Positions 9,153-19,400 of a DNA stretch of 64,000 bases are shown here, in pieces (within the stretch, counting starts at the first letter, position 1; each line of letters starts with the position of its first letter). The stretch is taken from positions 414,958 to 478,957 of the forward strand of contig NW_005179222.1 of NCBI RefSeq assembly GCF_000350225.1, written 5' to 3'. A model generated the notes under the pieces. The model was not told the DNA's origin and made no database searches. It saw only the letters and a program-made list of their open reading frames with translations. A program made the translations under genes and the position numbers. Source of the DNA: Chondrus crispus (taxonomy: Eukaryota > Rhodophyta > Florideophyceae > Gigartinales > Gigartinaceae).

Positions 9153-9230
9153 TTCCCGTCAACCACCAGCAACCTTCAACCATCCTTCTTCCCTCTGCCC
9201 CGCTGACCTTTCTTTAGGTTATGGGCCCAG
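9145..9230 (+). repeat. Family C LTR U5 end plus primer-binding site
   Basis: 9145-9216 matches the U5 end of the C LTRs seen in reverse at 39176 and 53929 (TTTTCCCGTCAACCACCAGC, then GCCCCGCTGACCTTTCT). GGTTATGGGCCCAG at 9217-9230 is the same half-tRNA-iMet PBS as in families A and B. It shows that C also uses this primer site. Confidence 0.75.
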
Positions 9231-9492
9231 ATTTACGCTACCACTCGTGAGTTCGATTCTCATCAGGTGCACTTGGGCGGCGCAATGTTTGTTTGTTTGT
9301 TTGTGTCACACTTGGGAACGTACCTGCCTGTGTGTTGTGCAGTGACCCGCGCCGTGTGTTTGGCGTCCCTTGGTCGAGGGGGGGTATTGAAATAGTGAGC
9401 GCGCCCAAGGGGCCACCAAGAAGCCAGCGCCTGTGGCTTAGTGGTTAACGAATTTTTGCGGCAGATTTTTCAGACCTCGATTTTAACATCAC
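9231..9492 (+). other. Short internal segment with PPT and tRNA-like pieces
   Basis: No coding frame. After the PBS come a T-arm-like GTGAGTTCGATTCTCAT (about 9248-9264), TGTTTG repeats, then GTCGAGGGGGGG followed by TATTGAAAT (about 9373-9393), which resembles a polypurine tract plus LTR start. GCGCCTGTGGCTTAGTGG (about 9430-9447) looks like a tRNA 5' end with an A box. It may be the remnant of a miniature LTR element carrying tRNA-derived sequence. It is cut at about 9493 by family A leader. Confidence 0.35.
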
Positions 9493-10389
9493 GAGTAAGC
9501 ACAACACTTTGCCTGTAGACGAACCAGGACTTTTGGTCACTACCGCGAACGGTCCCTGCAACCGAAATCGGCTTGTCCAAACTTGATACGGTACTACCCC
9601 AATGAGGTTTCCCACAACACAAGAATGAAACTGCCTTCGTCGTACTCGTGTGATTTGTTCACAATCACGCCTAGGGTCACCCTCTTCCGTGCGAACTTAA
9701 TCAAGGTACGCGACCTTATACACGTATAGTGAGAGGTTCAGTGTTTAGGCACGTATTCTCTTCACCCAGGGGACCGAAGTCGTACCTATAGGGCTAATAC
9801 CGAGAGCGTTACCCACACCGCCGACGCACCTCCCGAAGGCAGAGTGCGGATCGACTAGACCAGTACACTGTGATCCTCCCCGAGGATCAGTGTTTCGTCT
9901 CTCGACGATTCTTGGTCGGACCCTCGCTCAAGTCAGATTTCCAATGGCACAAGCTTTTCACCAAGAGCGAGGGTATCGGCAGCTACGACGATCACCGGCG
10001 TGATTGAAGGGCAGTCTTCTTGGATTGATATGGTACGTTGGCGACTAGGGACTACACCCACAGCTCACACAACGATTGCCAAGACCAAGCTGCAACAGAC
10101 ACGAAGAAGATCCACCAAGTTGAAACGACAGCGGGTAGACGGAGACGAACGACCAAGATGATAACGACAGCAAGTAGACGGCGATAGAACAAAACGAACG
10201 GCGGCGGCGATGAAACGGCGGCGGAAACGACAGCAGAAACCAAAACGAGAACGACAGCAGAAACCAAAACGAGAACGACAGCGGGGACCAAAACGAGAAC
10301 GACAGCAGAAACAAACACGAAAACGGCAGCAGAAACTGAGAACAAGCACTCACACAGCGGAACAATAACGTTGAACTGGGCCCATAACC
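9493..10389 (-). other. Family A leader fragment with PBS (minus)
   Basis: Nearly identical to the A2 leader at 23770-24669. It ends at 10376-10389 with the PBS in reverse (CTGGGCCCATAACC), abutting the LTR at 10390. Its gag side is missing, cut at about 9493. The leader's GT/TC-rich repeat has three AACGAGAACGACAGC-like units here versus two in A1. Confidence 0.8.
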
Positions 10390-11327
10390 TAATGGTAGGT
10401 CAGCGGGGCGAAGGGGATTCGAAGGACCGTTGATGAGGTGAAGTTGAAGGATTGGGTATCGATTTACTTTGAGTCGCCAACTTCTGGCACTACTTATACA
10501 CTCCTGCAATCTTCTAGAACTCTACTACCAAACACTACGACACACATACTACAAATGTATTGGCTCTAACACATGTGCCCGTCTTGCTACTCAGCCAAAC
10601 TGGCGATGGCCCAACAAACAGAACAGAAAACCGCCTTACGAATTAGCACTGTCATGACGGAGAAATTAGTAAGGCAGTACAACAAAGCACAGCAAAGCAC
10701 AAATTCCCTTACTATTCCAAATCCAGCGTGGCACAAATTCGTAAGGCACGTTTACAGCTCACAAGTTGCCTTACGAATTCAAATCAATCCTGCAAGGACT
10801 GTTTACAGCGCACACGTTGCCTTATGAATCTGAATCTCTCGTGAGGTCCTATCCACTGTCAATTACAACAGTGCACATTTTGCTTTACGAATTGAAAACT
10901 CGCGCAACGGTATCTTTGTGTCCTGCTGTAGCCGTGCTGCACTCCATGGACGCTGTAAACCTTTGGCACGTGCCAGGCACCCGCCACCAAGGTTCTACAC
11001 TTTGCCTGTAAGACTGCAGGCGTACTGTACGCGTCCGACAGTGTAATGAGGACATGTGTCCAGGTCATACACGTGTCGGGCGAAGAAAATGAAACATGCT
11101 CAGATTGTACAGTACACCGCAACTGTGTACATATTTCACACGTGTACAGGTTGAAAACCAAACTTGCTCCTGAAGTACTGTAGAGTGCAACCGTGTACAG
11201 AAATCACACGTGTACACGTTGAAAATCAAACTTGCTCAGCTCGTCACGCCGAGTGTTTTTGCTTTTACACGTGTCATACTGTCGTCGTGTGTCATGCATA
11301 TCAGCATGTGGTCGTAGAATTACAACA
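10390..11327 (-). repeat. Family A LTR shared by two internal regions (3' LTR of A2)
   Basis: A 938-bp LTR in reverse. On its right is the A2 PPT and pol end, so it is the 3' LTR of A2. On its left are a PBS and leader, so it is also the 5' LTR of a second minus-strand A copy. Such LTR-internal-LTR-internal arrays arise by recombination between LTRs. About eight differences from the A2 5' LTR were seen by eye. The TATA box is intact here. Confidence 0.85.
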
Positions 11328-13282
11328 CTCCCCCTCGATCACATACTTTTACCAGAAGTAGCTACTGCAAGCCCTAGAAGTTCTACAAACTTCTGGAACA
11401 GAACTCGCCCAAGTGCTTTCGTCAGGATATCTGCAGGCATGGAAGTGGTCGGGCAATGTGACAAAGAAATGACGTTTCTCTTAATTGCATCTCGTACATA
11501 GTGGTATTTCACATCAACATGTTTGTTACGACGGTTGACCGATTCATTCTGTGCATACGAAATAGTCCCTGCATTGTCACACCCCATCACAATCGTGGGA
11601 TCAGAATCAAGTCCAAGAACATCAGCAACCACTTGACGCAACCAAGTCGCCTCCTTACACGCTTCACATAGTGCAATGTACTCAGCTTCACACGTCAAAG
11701 TTGCAACCACAGTCTGTTTCCGGGAACTCCAACTGATCGCTCCACCGCAGAACTTGAAAACATATCCGCTGGTCGACTTGCGAGAGTCTGAACAACCGGC
11801 CCAGTCAGCATCACTGAAACCAAGCAACTCCGGCGATTTGGATTTATTGTCAAACACGATTCCTAAGTTTCGAGTCCCTTGCACGTATCGCATTACCCGT
11901 TTCACACTTGCCCAGTGTGACTCACATGGGTTGGCAGAATGTTGAGAAAGCTTTCCAATCGCATATGCCAAGTCTGGACGAGTGCCAACCATCAAGTACA
12001 TCAGGGATCCCACTGCCTCACGATACGGTGCGTTTGTTTCGGAGTCGTTTTCGGTAGAAATCGTGGTTGTGTGACCTTGTTCCATTGGAGTCAGAGAAGG
12101 GTTACAAGTCGACATTTTAAAACGGTCAAGCACATTTGATGCATACTTAGTTTGAGTGAGACTCAACGTCTTGGCGCTGCGATCCCTTTGAATTTCAAGA
12201 CCAATGCAGACTTTTGCTTCACCAAGGTCTTTCATCTCAAACCGTTTATTAAGCTCTCCCTTCATCCATTTGATGGCATCGATATCACTACGGGCGAGTA
12301 ACAAGTCATCGACATAAAGTGCAATCAGCATGATAGTGTTACGGATGCGTTTAATGTAGAGACAAGGATCACTACGCGAAGTCTCGAATCCCAATTCACC
12401 AATTAAGAAATCATCCACTTTGGCATGCCATTGACGATGTGCTTGTTTAAGACCGTAAAGTGCTTTCAAAAGTTTACACACGTGGTCACTTTTGCTTTTG
12501 TCAATGCACCCTTCGGGTTGCTCCATGTAGATGTCTTCATCCAAGTCGCCGTTCAAAAACGCAGTCACGACATCCATCTGATGAAGTTCGAGGTCGTAAT
12601 GAGCAACTAAAGCAAGAAGTAGACGAATAGTGGTAAACTTTATGACAGGGGCATATGTCTCAGTATAGTCAAGACCTTGCACTTGCTGGAATCCACGAGC
12701 AACAAGTCTGGCTTTTGCACTTTTAACTATATTGCCATTTGCATCAGGCAGTTGCTTGACATTGAAAACCCATCGAGATGTCAAGATGTTTGACGCCTCA
12801 GATCGAGGAACAAGTTTCCAAGTCCGATTCTTAGTCTGCGAGGCAAGTTCTTTGTCAATGCCGGTCTGCCAAAATGCAGCTCTAGGACCGTTGGTTGCCT
12901 GGTTGAAAGTCTTGGGACCTTCAATAGCGACATGCGCATGTGAAAGAAGAGCAGCTGCAAAGTTGCTCCTCCACCATGATGCGGGAGGTCTGCTGACTCG
13001 AGACGATCTTCGCACAGCTGGAGTCGGAGTTGGAGGAGTGACATTCGGAGTTTCGACGGCAGTTGGTACATCATCTTCATCTTCATCATTCTCACTTACA
13101 GAATGAGCACCATCGTTTTCAAGAACCTCCTCCGAAACTTCATCCTCTTCAGAACCGACCTCATCCGTATTTGGGGTATCAGCTGTATTTCCATTGTCGC
13201 CATCGAGCAGTACAACGTCAAAATCAGAGTTGATTGAATCACCTTCGTGTGCATGAATGTCATGCATACCACATGTCGATTC

Positions 13283-14221
13283 TACTGGAAGGTCAGCGGG
13301 GCAAGGGGAAGTCGAAGGACGGTTGATGAGGTGAAGTTGAAGGATTGGGTACCGATTTACTTTGAGTCGCCGACTTCTGGCACTACTTATACACTTCTGC
13401 AATCTTCTAGAACTCTACTACCAAACACTACGACACACATACTACAAATGTATTGGCTCTAACACATGTGCCCGTCTTGCTACTCAGCCAAACTGGCGAT
13501 GGCCCAACAAACATAACAGAAAACCGCCTTACGAATTAGCACTGTCATGACGGAGAAATTAGTAAGGCAGTACAACAAAGCACAGCAAAGCACAAATTCC
13601 CTTACTATTCCAAATCCAGCGTGGCACAAATTCGTAAGGCACGTTTACAGCTCACACGTTGCCTTACGAATTCAAATCAATCCTGCAAGGACTGTTTACA
13701 GCGCACGCGTTGCCTTATGAATCTGAATCTCTCGTGAGGTCCTATCCACTGTCAATTACAACAGTGCACATTTTGCCTTACGAATTCAAAACTCGCGCAA
13801 CGGTATCTTTGTGTCCTGCTGTACCCGTGCTGCACTCCATCGACGCTGTGAACCTTTAGCACGTGCCAGGCACCCGCCACCAACGTTCTACACTTTGTCT
13901 GTAAGACTGCAGGCGTACTGTACGCGTCCGACAGTGTAATGAGGACATGTGTCCAGGTCATACACGTGTCGGGCGGAGAAAATGAAACATGCTCAGATTG
14001 TACAGTACACCGCAACCGTGTACATATTTCACACGTGTACACGTTGAAAACCAAACGTGCTTCTGAAGTACAGTAGAGTGCAACCGTGTACAGAAATCAC
14101 ACGTGTACACGTTGAAAATCAAACTTGCTCAGCTCGTCACGCCGAGTGTTTTCCATTTTACACGTGTCATACCTGTCGTTGTGTGTCATGTATATCAGCA
14201 TGTGGTCGTAGAATTACAACA
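13283..14221 (-). repeat. Solo family A LTR in the A2 pol
   Basis: A 939-bp LTR flanked by the 5-bp duplication GATTC (13278-13282 and 14222-14226). It has the CCAGTA-type U5 end also seen in A1. No internal sequence is present, as expected when the two LTRs of an inserted element recombine. Confidence 0.9.
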
Positions 14222-14842
14222 GATTCATCAAACTTGACATCCCGTGACACAACAATTTTATTCAACTCTCCGTCCCAAAGTTTGTATGCCTTACTGCATT
14301 GCGAGTACCCAAGAAACATCGCTTCACGCGCTCGCAAGTCCAGCTTACGGAGCTCTAATTTTGGTAATGTATACCAACACTTTGACCCAAATACTTGCAA
14401 ATGGCCTGTTGTAATTCTACGACCACATGCTGATATGCATGACACACAACGACAGGTATGACACGTGGAAAATGGAAAACACTCGGCGTGACGAGCTGAG
14501 CAAGTTTGATTTTCAACTTGTACACGTGTGATTTCTGTACACGGTTGCACTCTACAGTACTTCAAGAGCAAGTTTGGTTTTCAACGTGTACACGTCTGAA
14601 ATATGTACACGGTTGCGGTGTACTGTACAATCTGAGCATGTTTCATTTTCTCCGCCCGACACGTGTATGACCTGGACACATGTCCTCATTACACTGTCGG
14701 ACGCGTACAGTACGCCTGCAGTCTTACAGACAAAGTGTACAACCTTGGTGGCGGGTGCTTGGCACGTGCCAAAGGTTTACAGCGTGCATGGAGTGCAGCA
14801 CGGGTACAGCAGGACACAAAGATACCGTTGCCCTAGTTTTGA

Positions 14843-15105
14843 ATTCGTAAGGCAAAATGTGCACTGTTGTAATTGACAGTGGACAGGACCTCACGAGAGA
14901 TTCACATTCATAAGGCAACGTGTGCGCTGTAAACAGTCCTTGCAGGATTGATTTGAATTCGTAAGGCAACTTGTGAGCTGTAAACGTGCCTTACAAATTT
15001 GTGCCACGCTGGATTTGGAATAGTAAGGGAATTTGTGCTTTGCTGTGCTTTGTTGTACTGCCTTACTAATTTCTCCGTCATGACAGTGCTAATTCGTAAG
15101 GCGGT
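14843..15105 (+). promoter_or_regulatory. Family A U3 array of ATTCGTAAGGC-like motifs
   Basis: Motif ATTCGTAAGGCA or close variants near 14843, 14907, 14957, 15019 and 15092, and inverted (TGCCTTACNAAT) near 14987 and 15059. Family B LTRs hold the related ATTAGTAAGGTG/ATTCGTAAGGTG three times (for B1 near 4362, 4487, 4578). Likely repeated factor-binding sites shared by both families. Confidence 0.5.
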
Positions 15106-15236
15106 TTTCTGTTCTGTTTGTTGGGCCATCGCCAGTTTGGCTGAGTAGCAAGACGGGCACATGTGTTAGAGCCAATACATTTGTAGTATGTGTGTCGTAG
15201 TGTTTGGTAGTAGAGTTCTAGAAGATTGCAGGAGTG

Positions 15237-15272
15237 TATAAGTAGTGCCAGAAGTTGGCGACTCAAAGTAAA
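15237..15272 (+). promoter_or_regulatory. A1 LTR core promoter
   Basis: TATAAGTA (15237-15244) with CAAAGTAAA (15264-15272) at the spacing expected for a transcription start. Same pair as in family B. Confidence 0.6.
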
Positions 15273-15345
15273 TCGATACCCAATCCTTCAACTTCACCTC
15301 ATCAACCGTCCTTCGATTTCCCTTTGCCCCGCTGACCTTCCAGTA

Positions 15346-15359
15346 GGTTATGGGCCCAG
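15346..15359 (+). other. A1 primer-binding site, half initiator tRNA-Met type
   Basis: GGTTATGGGCCCAG immediately after the LTR, complementary to the anticodon arm of initiator tRNA-Met. Confidence 0.85.
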
Positions 15360-16468
15360 TTCAACGTTATTGTTCCGCTGTGTGAGTGCTCCTTCTCAGT
15401 TTCTGCTGCCGTTTCGTGTTTGTTTCTGCTGTCGTTCTCGTTTTGGTCTCCGCTGTCGTTCTCGTTTTGGTTTCTGCTGTCGTTTCCGCCGCCGTTTTCA
15501 TCGCCGCCGTCGTTCGTTTCGCTCTATCGTCGTCTACTTGCTGTCGTTATCATCTTGGTCGTTCGTCTCCGTCTACCTGCTGTCGTTTCAACTTGGTGGA
15601 TCTTCTTCTTGTCTGTTGCAGCTTGGTCTTGGCAATCGTTGTGTGAGCTGTGGGTGTAGTCCCTAGTCGCCAACGTACCATATCAATCCAAGAAGACTGC
15701 CCTTCGATCACGCCGGTGATCGTCGTAGCTGCCGATACCCTCGCTCTTGGTGAAAGGCTTGTGCCATTGGAAATCTGACTTGAGCGAGGGTCCGACCAAG
15801 AATCGTCGAGAGACGAAACACTGATCCTCGGGGAGGATCACAGTGTACTGGTCTAGTCGATCCGCACTCTGCCTTCGGGAGGTGCGTCGGCGGTGTGGGT
15901 AACACTCTCGGTATTAGCCCTATAGGTACGACTTCGGTCCCCTGGGTGAAGAGAATACGTGCCTAAACACTGAACCTCTCACTATACGTGTATAAGGTCG
16001 CGTACCTTGATTAAGTTCGCACGGAAGAGGGTGACCCTAGGCGTGATTGTGAACAAATCACACGAGTACGACGAAGGCAGTTTCATTCTTGTGTTGTGGG
16101 AAACCTCATTGGGGTAGTACCGTATCAAGTTTGGACAAGCCGATTTCGGTTGCAGGGACCGTTCGCGGTAGTGACCAAAAGTCCTGGTTCGTCTACAGGC
16201 AAAGTGTTGTGCTTACTCGTGGCACGTTTGATTTAGTTCACAGTCGAAAGACCCGCACTGGCCGACATACAGGGGTAGCGCCCTAAGGCATATTTAAGAA
16301 GAATACGCTTGTTGCACTCCGCCGGGAACAAGCACCAAGAACGTTTCCGAGTAATCGCTACAAACTTCTTATACGGGTGGGCTTGCCATTGTGTTGACTA
16401 TCGGTTAACGGCTTGGGATCCCGGAACAGAAGACCTTGTATACTCGAAGGGTACATCCATTCGGCGAA
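15360..16468 (+). other. A1 leader (non-coding, about 1.1 kb)
   Basis: Begins with a pyrimidine-rich tract with TGTCGTTCTCGTTTTGG repeats, then a structured GC-balanced region, and ends with the conserved pre-gag block (16363-16427). The 65-codon open frame near 16089-16286 has no ATG and is conserved only as far as the copies are nearly identical, so I do not call it. Family A leaders show no counterpart of the family B zinc-finger gene. Confidence 0.7.
15818..15846 (+). other. Stem-loop in the family A leader
   Basis: TGATCCTC-GGG-GAGGATCA (15822-15840) is a perfect 8-bp stem with a 3-nt loop. It can be extended by ACACTG/CAGTGT around a short bulge. It is present in every family A leader in the window. 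Position between PBS and gag fits a packaging or dimerisation element, but this is inference. Confidence 0.45.
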
Positions 16469-19400
16469 ATGGATGACCAAAGCTCTGGATCGGTCAGAAT
16501 CGAGAAGCTGACCGCATCTAACTTTTACATCTGGAAGCAGAAAATCCAGCTACTGCTTGCTCTCCGAGATGTCGATCAATACGTTTTTGATGATATCCCG
16601 GAGAATGCGACCTCAGATGACCGGAGAAAATGGATCTGTGGTGACGCAAAAGCAAAGGCAGTCATCGGACTCACGCTTTCTGATGACTACTTGCAACATG
16701 TGCGAGGGTGTAGCAGTGCGAAAGAGACATGGGAAGCAATTCTGAATGTGTTTGAGCGTCATACTTTGCTCAAAAAACTTGCCGCCCGTCGCGACTTTTA
16801 CACTGTATCCATGCTCCCATCCGAGAAAGTGCTCGTGTTCATCAATCGTGTGAAGCAACTTGCTGCCAGATTGCAGTCAATGAGTGTTGAGATTGACGAT
16901 AAAGAAATTGCAATGGCTGTGTTGAATGGCTTGCCTCCACGATTCGATAACTTGATTGTTGCTCTTGACGCACTTGGCAATGAAGATAAAGTGTTTGGAC
17001 TCGAGTTTGTGAAGAGTCGTCTGCTGCAAGAAGAGCAACGAGAAAGCATGAAGACGGCTTCTGCTTCATCACCACATGCACCTGCACTTGTCAATCGTAT
17101 GCCTATTCGACGCGATATGAAATGTACGAATTGCAATAGACATGGGCATACTGCAGGGCGTTGCTGGGGCAAGGACGTGAATGGGCGCCGACCTGCACCG
17201 CCAGATGGGTTTCGGTCACGCAACACTGGCTTAAAGCCAAGTGCATTCGTTTTTCGAGATGACAATTCTACTGCTGCCTTTGCGGAGAGTGACTTTACTT
17301 GCTTGCTTTCGACTTCCACTCCAGAAAAGAGGGCTGCAAACGCAAGGTCATGGCTTGTCGATTCCGGTTGCAGCGCTCACATTACGTTTGATCGCTCTTT
17401 GTTCGTTGCGTATGAACAGATGCAATCTGGATCAGTCGAGATGGGCACGATGCCTAGAGCTAATGTCGCTGGTCGCGGCGAGGTAGAATTCATGTTGAAC
17501 GCCAACGGTAGTCCCCATCCTTGCAAATTGTCAAACGTTTTGCATGTCCCTGATTTCGGATACTCGCTACTGTCTGTTAGCCAAATGGTTTCAAAGGGTT
17601 TGCAAGTGTCATTTGAAAATAAGAAATGCCGCGTTACTGCAGGACCAACTGTAGTTGCCACAGCGAGTCAAGTTGGCGATTTGTACATACTTGACGTCAT
17701 GAATGAAACCCCTTTTTCTGCTCACGTAGTTACCTTGCAGACGCTACATGAACGCATGGCCCATGTTAATGTACAAGGAATCGCATCAATGATTCACAAT
17801 AATGTGGTAAGTGGCATCAACGTTCGTCAAAGCGATGTGATCAGTGCAATGAATCCGAAGTCTGACAATCACTCTCCCATTTGTCCTGCATGTGTGTTTG
17901 GCAAAGCAACGCGATCAGTAATCCCAAAACAGCGATCATCGTCTCGAGCACAGAACTGTCTCGACTTGGTACATTCTGACGTTTGCGGTCCGCTCGAAGT
18001 ACAGTCCATTGATGGTTCGAGATACTTCATTACATTTGTAGATGATCACTCGAACTGGGTAGTTGTGTACACGATGAGAAATAAATCTGAGGCGTTTGCA
18101 AAATACAAGTTGTATGAAAAGTTGGCTCAAACCCACACTGGTCGCAAAGTAAAGGTGCTTCGCACTGATCGAGGGGGAGAGTACTTGTCGACGGAATTCA
18201 AGTCGCATTTATATTTAAACGGTACGCAGCACCAACTCACAACGGCGTACACCCCTGAACAAAACGGTGTTGCTGAACGTTTAAATCGAACTTTGATTGA
18301 TCTTGTCCGCTCTATGATTTCTCATAAACAGGTCAGTAAGCGATTCTGGGCCGAGGCTCTTGCCACTTCAGTATATGTACGTAATCGAGTTACTTCACGC
18401 GCTTTGCCCGTTAATACAACTCCGCACCACATTTGGATGAAGTCAACTCCAAATGTTGGCCATTTGCGAGTATTTGGGTCAAAGTGTTGGTATACATTAC
18501 CAAAATTAGAGCTCCGTAAGCTGGACTTGCGAGCGCGTGAAGCGATGTTTCTTGGGTACTCGAAATGCAGTAAGGCATACAAACTTTGGGACGGAGAGTT
18601 GAATAAAATTGTTGTGTCACAGGATGTCAAGTTTGATGAATCGACATGTGGTATGCATGACATTCCTGCACACGAAAGTGATTCAATCAACTCTGATGTT
18701 GACGTTGTATTCCTCGGTGGCGACAATGGGAATACAGCTGATACCCCAAATACGGATGAGGTCGGTTCTGAAGAGGATGAAGTTTCGGAGGAGGTTCTTG
18801 AAAACGATGGTGCTCATTCTGTAAGTGAGAATGATGAAGATGAAGATGATGTACCAACTGCCGTCGAAACTCCGAATGTCACTCCTCCAACTCCGACTCC
18901 AGCTGTGCGAAGATCGTCTCGAGTCAGCAGACCTCCCGCATCATGGTGGAGAAGCAACGTTGCAGCTGCTCTTCTTTCACATGCGCATGTCGCTATTGAA
19001 GGTCCCAAGACTTTCAACCAGGCAACCAACGGTCCTAGAGCTGCATTTTGGCAGACCGGCATTGACAAAGAACTTGCCTCGCAGACAAAGAATCGGACTT
19101 GGAAACTTGTTCCTCGATCTGAGGCGTCAAACATCTTGACATCTCGATGGGTTTTCAATGTCAAGCAACTGCCTGATGCAAATGGCAATATAGTTAAAAG
19201 TGCAAAAGCCAGACTTGTTGCTCGTGGATTCCAGCAAGTGCAAGGTCTTGACTATACTGAGACATATGCCCCCGTCATAAAGTTTACCACTATTCGTCTA
19301 CTTCTTGCCTTAGTTGCTCATTACGACCTCGAACTTCATCAGATGGATGTCGTGACTGCGTTTTTGAACGGCGACTTGGATGAAGACATCTACATGGAGC

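Larger units (their letters stand above)
14407..15345 (+). repeat. A1 5' LTR
   Basis: TGTTGTAATTCTACGACC to CCAGTA. U3 carries CACGTG-type sites and seven copies of a TTCGTAAGG-like motif. It has a TATA box and ends directly at the PBS. Confidence 0.93.

Noticed and set aside
9240..9492. Circularly permuted tRNA gene (T-arm upstream of a 5' acceptor/D-arm)
   Set aside because: The halves are about 170 bp apart and no anticodon arm could be placed; more likely separate tRNA-derived fragments.
16089..16286. 65-codon ORF in the A leader, present in three A copies
   Set aside because: Begins with TTG, no ATG, no domain; copies are too similar for conservation to mean anything.
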